This document shows, in pieces, positions 5,683 to 6,576 of a DNA stretch of 6,576 nt. The stretch's first letter is position 1. Each line of letters opens with the position of its first letter. The DNA is taken from assembly GCA_946543495.1 (NCBI GenBank), contig CAMNLS010000069.1, forward strand, positions 1 to 6,576. Reading direction: 5' to 3'. Below the pieces are notes generated by a model. The model worked only from the letters and a program-made list of their open reading frames with translations, made no database searches and was not told the origin of the DNA. A program made the translations under genes and the position numbers. The DNA is from an uncultured Selenomonadales bacterium. GTDB lineage: Bacteria; Bacillota; Negativicutes; Selenomonadales; Selenomonadaceae.

Positions 5683-6576
5683 GTGAATTTAAGTAAATCA
5701 CTTGACGCATTAATCGAGGCTAAGAAATTCATGCCCGGAGGCGTCAACAGTCCTGTTCGCTCGTTCTCAAGCGTTAATTCAAATCCGCCGTTCATTTCTC
5801 ACGGCAAAGGCTCGCACATCTTCGACATCGACGGAAATGAATACATTGACTTTGTCGGCTCGTGGGGTCCTTTAATTCTTGGTCATGCTCATCCGAAGGT
5901 TGTTGACGCTTTGAAACGCGCCGTCGAACGTGGCACCAGCTACGGCGCACCAACCGAACTTGAAACGAAGCTCGCTAAGCTCGTGAATAAAATCTTCCCG
6001 TCAATGGAAGTTATGCGCATGGTTAGTTCGGGCACCGAAGCGACGATGAGTGCATTGCGTGTCGCTCGCGGCTACACTCAGCGCGAAAAAATTGTAAAGT
6101 TCATTGGCTGCTATCATGGTCACAGCGATTCGCTTTTAGTTAAGGCGGGAAGTGGCGCGGCTACGTTCGGAGAGCCTTCAAGCCCCGGCGTTACTCGCGG
6201 CACGGCGCAGGATACTATCTCTTTGCCTTATAACGACCTTGCCGCCGTCGAAAAGGTCTTTGCGCAATGCGGTGAACAAATTGCCGCGATTATCGTTGAG
6301 CCTGTCGCGGGGAATATGGGACTTGTCCTGCCGAAGGAAAATTATCTGCGCGGCTTGCGTGAAGTTACGAAACGATTCGGCGCGTTGCTTATCTTCGATG
6401 AGGTTATGTGCGGCTTCAGAGTTTCATTGGGTGGCGCGCAGGAAAAATATCACGTCACGCCCGATTTGACTTGCTTAGGAAAGATTATCGGCGGCGGCTT
6501 ACCTTGTGCGGCTTATGGCGGGCGCGAAGACATTATGCGCAACGTTTCGCCCGACGGAAGAATCTATCAAGCGGGA
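5683..6576 (+). CDS. hemL: Glutamate-1-semialdehyde 2,1-aminomutase, 3' end outside the window
   Basis: This PLP enzyme converts glutamate-1-semialdehyde to 5-aminolevulinate, feeding heme, siroheme and cobamide synthesis by the C5 pathway in the cytoplasm. 298 codons are visible, about 70 percent of the usual length of roughly 425-430 residues, and the frame is open at the right edge. GTG at 5683 was chosen because AAAGGAGGT lies 7 nt upstream and the protein then starts [20 protein letters not shown] as in the family. Visible motifs are VNSPVR (21-26), SSGTEA (115-120), GCYHGH (142-147), the cofactor-binding Asp239 in FDEV, and the PLP lysine Lys267 in [10 protein letters not shown]. The second motif DEVMxGFR has Cys243 where Thr is usual. 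The gene is divergent from the zinc-ribbon operon; its promoter is at 5626-5654. Confidence 0.96.
   Translation, partial: MNLSKSLDALIEAKKFMPGGVNSPVRSFSSVNSNPPFISHGKGSHIFDIDGNEYIDFVGSWGPLILGHAHPKVVDALKRAVERGTSYGAPTELETKLAKLVNKIFPSMEVMRMVSSGTEATMSALRVARGYTQREKIVKFIGCYHGHSDSLLVKAGSGAATFGEPSSPGVTRGTAQDTISLPYNDLAAVEKVFAQCGEQIAAIIVEPVAGNMGLVLPKENYLRGLREVTKRFGALLIFDEVMCGFRVSLGGAQEKYHVTPDLTCLGKIIGGGLPCAAYGGREDIMRNVSPDGRIYQAG

Noticed and set aside
6152..6469. Plus-strand frame inside hemL
   Set aside because: Lies within the conserved hemL coding sequence in another frame; arginine/leucine-rich low-complexity translation typical of a shadow.

Overview
The window looks like chromosomal DNA of a low-to-moderate-GC Gram-positive-lineage bacterium (Bacillota). 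Class Negativicutes is my best guess, from the style of the GuaA, MetK and HemL proteins, the strong purine-rich ribosome binding sites, and the use of TTG and GTG starts. That taxonomic call is inference; no rRNA or other marker is present.

Layout: five genes lie on the minus strand and one on the plus strand, divergent from a 425-bp AT-rich intergenic region. Reading the minus strand from right to left: (i) a membrane-anchored double zinc-ribbon protein (4151-5257) is followed after 12 nt by a secreted/membrane TPM-domain (YgcG-like) protein (3371-4138), clearly one operon; (ii) metK, S-adenosylmethionine synthetase (2116-3303), has its own promoter and a strong intrinsic terminator; (iii) guaA, GMP synthase (506-2029, TTG start), has a promoter whose -35 region falls inside the metK terminator, and is followed by a translationally coupled gene of unknown function (1-493, TTG start, running off the left edge). 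On the plus strand, hemL (glutamate-1-semialdehyde aminotransferase, 5683 to the right edge, GTG start) begins heme/tetrapyrrole synthesis.

The 425-bp intergenic region holds the promoter of the zinc-ribbon/TPM operon, a decayed and internally deleted IS5-type insertion sequence (about 5385-5634), and the hemL promoter, whose -35 box overlaps the right end of the IS relic.

The genes are mostly housekeeping (purine, SAM and tetrapyrrole synthesis), and I see no defence, CRISPR or biosynthetic cluster. The most unusual signals are regulatory. A palindromic AAAAATTTTT-type element lies just upstream of the Shine-Dalgarno of all four genes that have their own promoter and is missing from both genes inside operons. 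In three of the four it starts 4-5 nt after the -10 box, so it would form the very 5' end of the mRNA. The zinc-ribbon/TPM pair is the only protein-level module here of unknown function.
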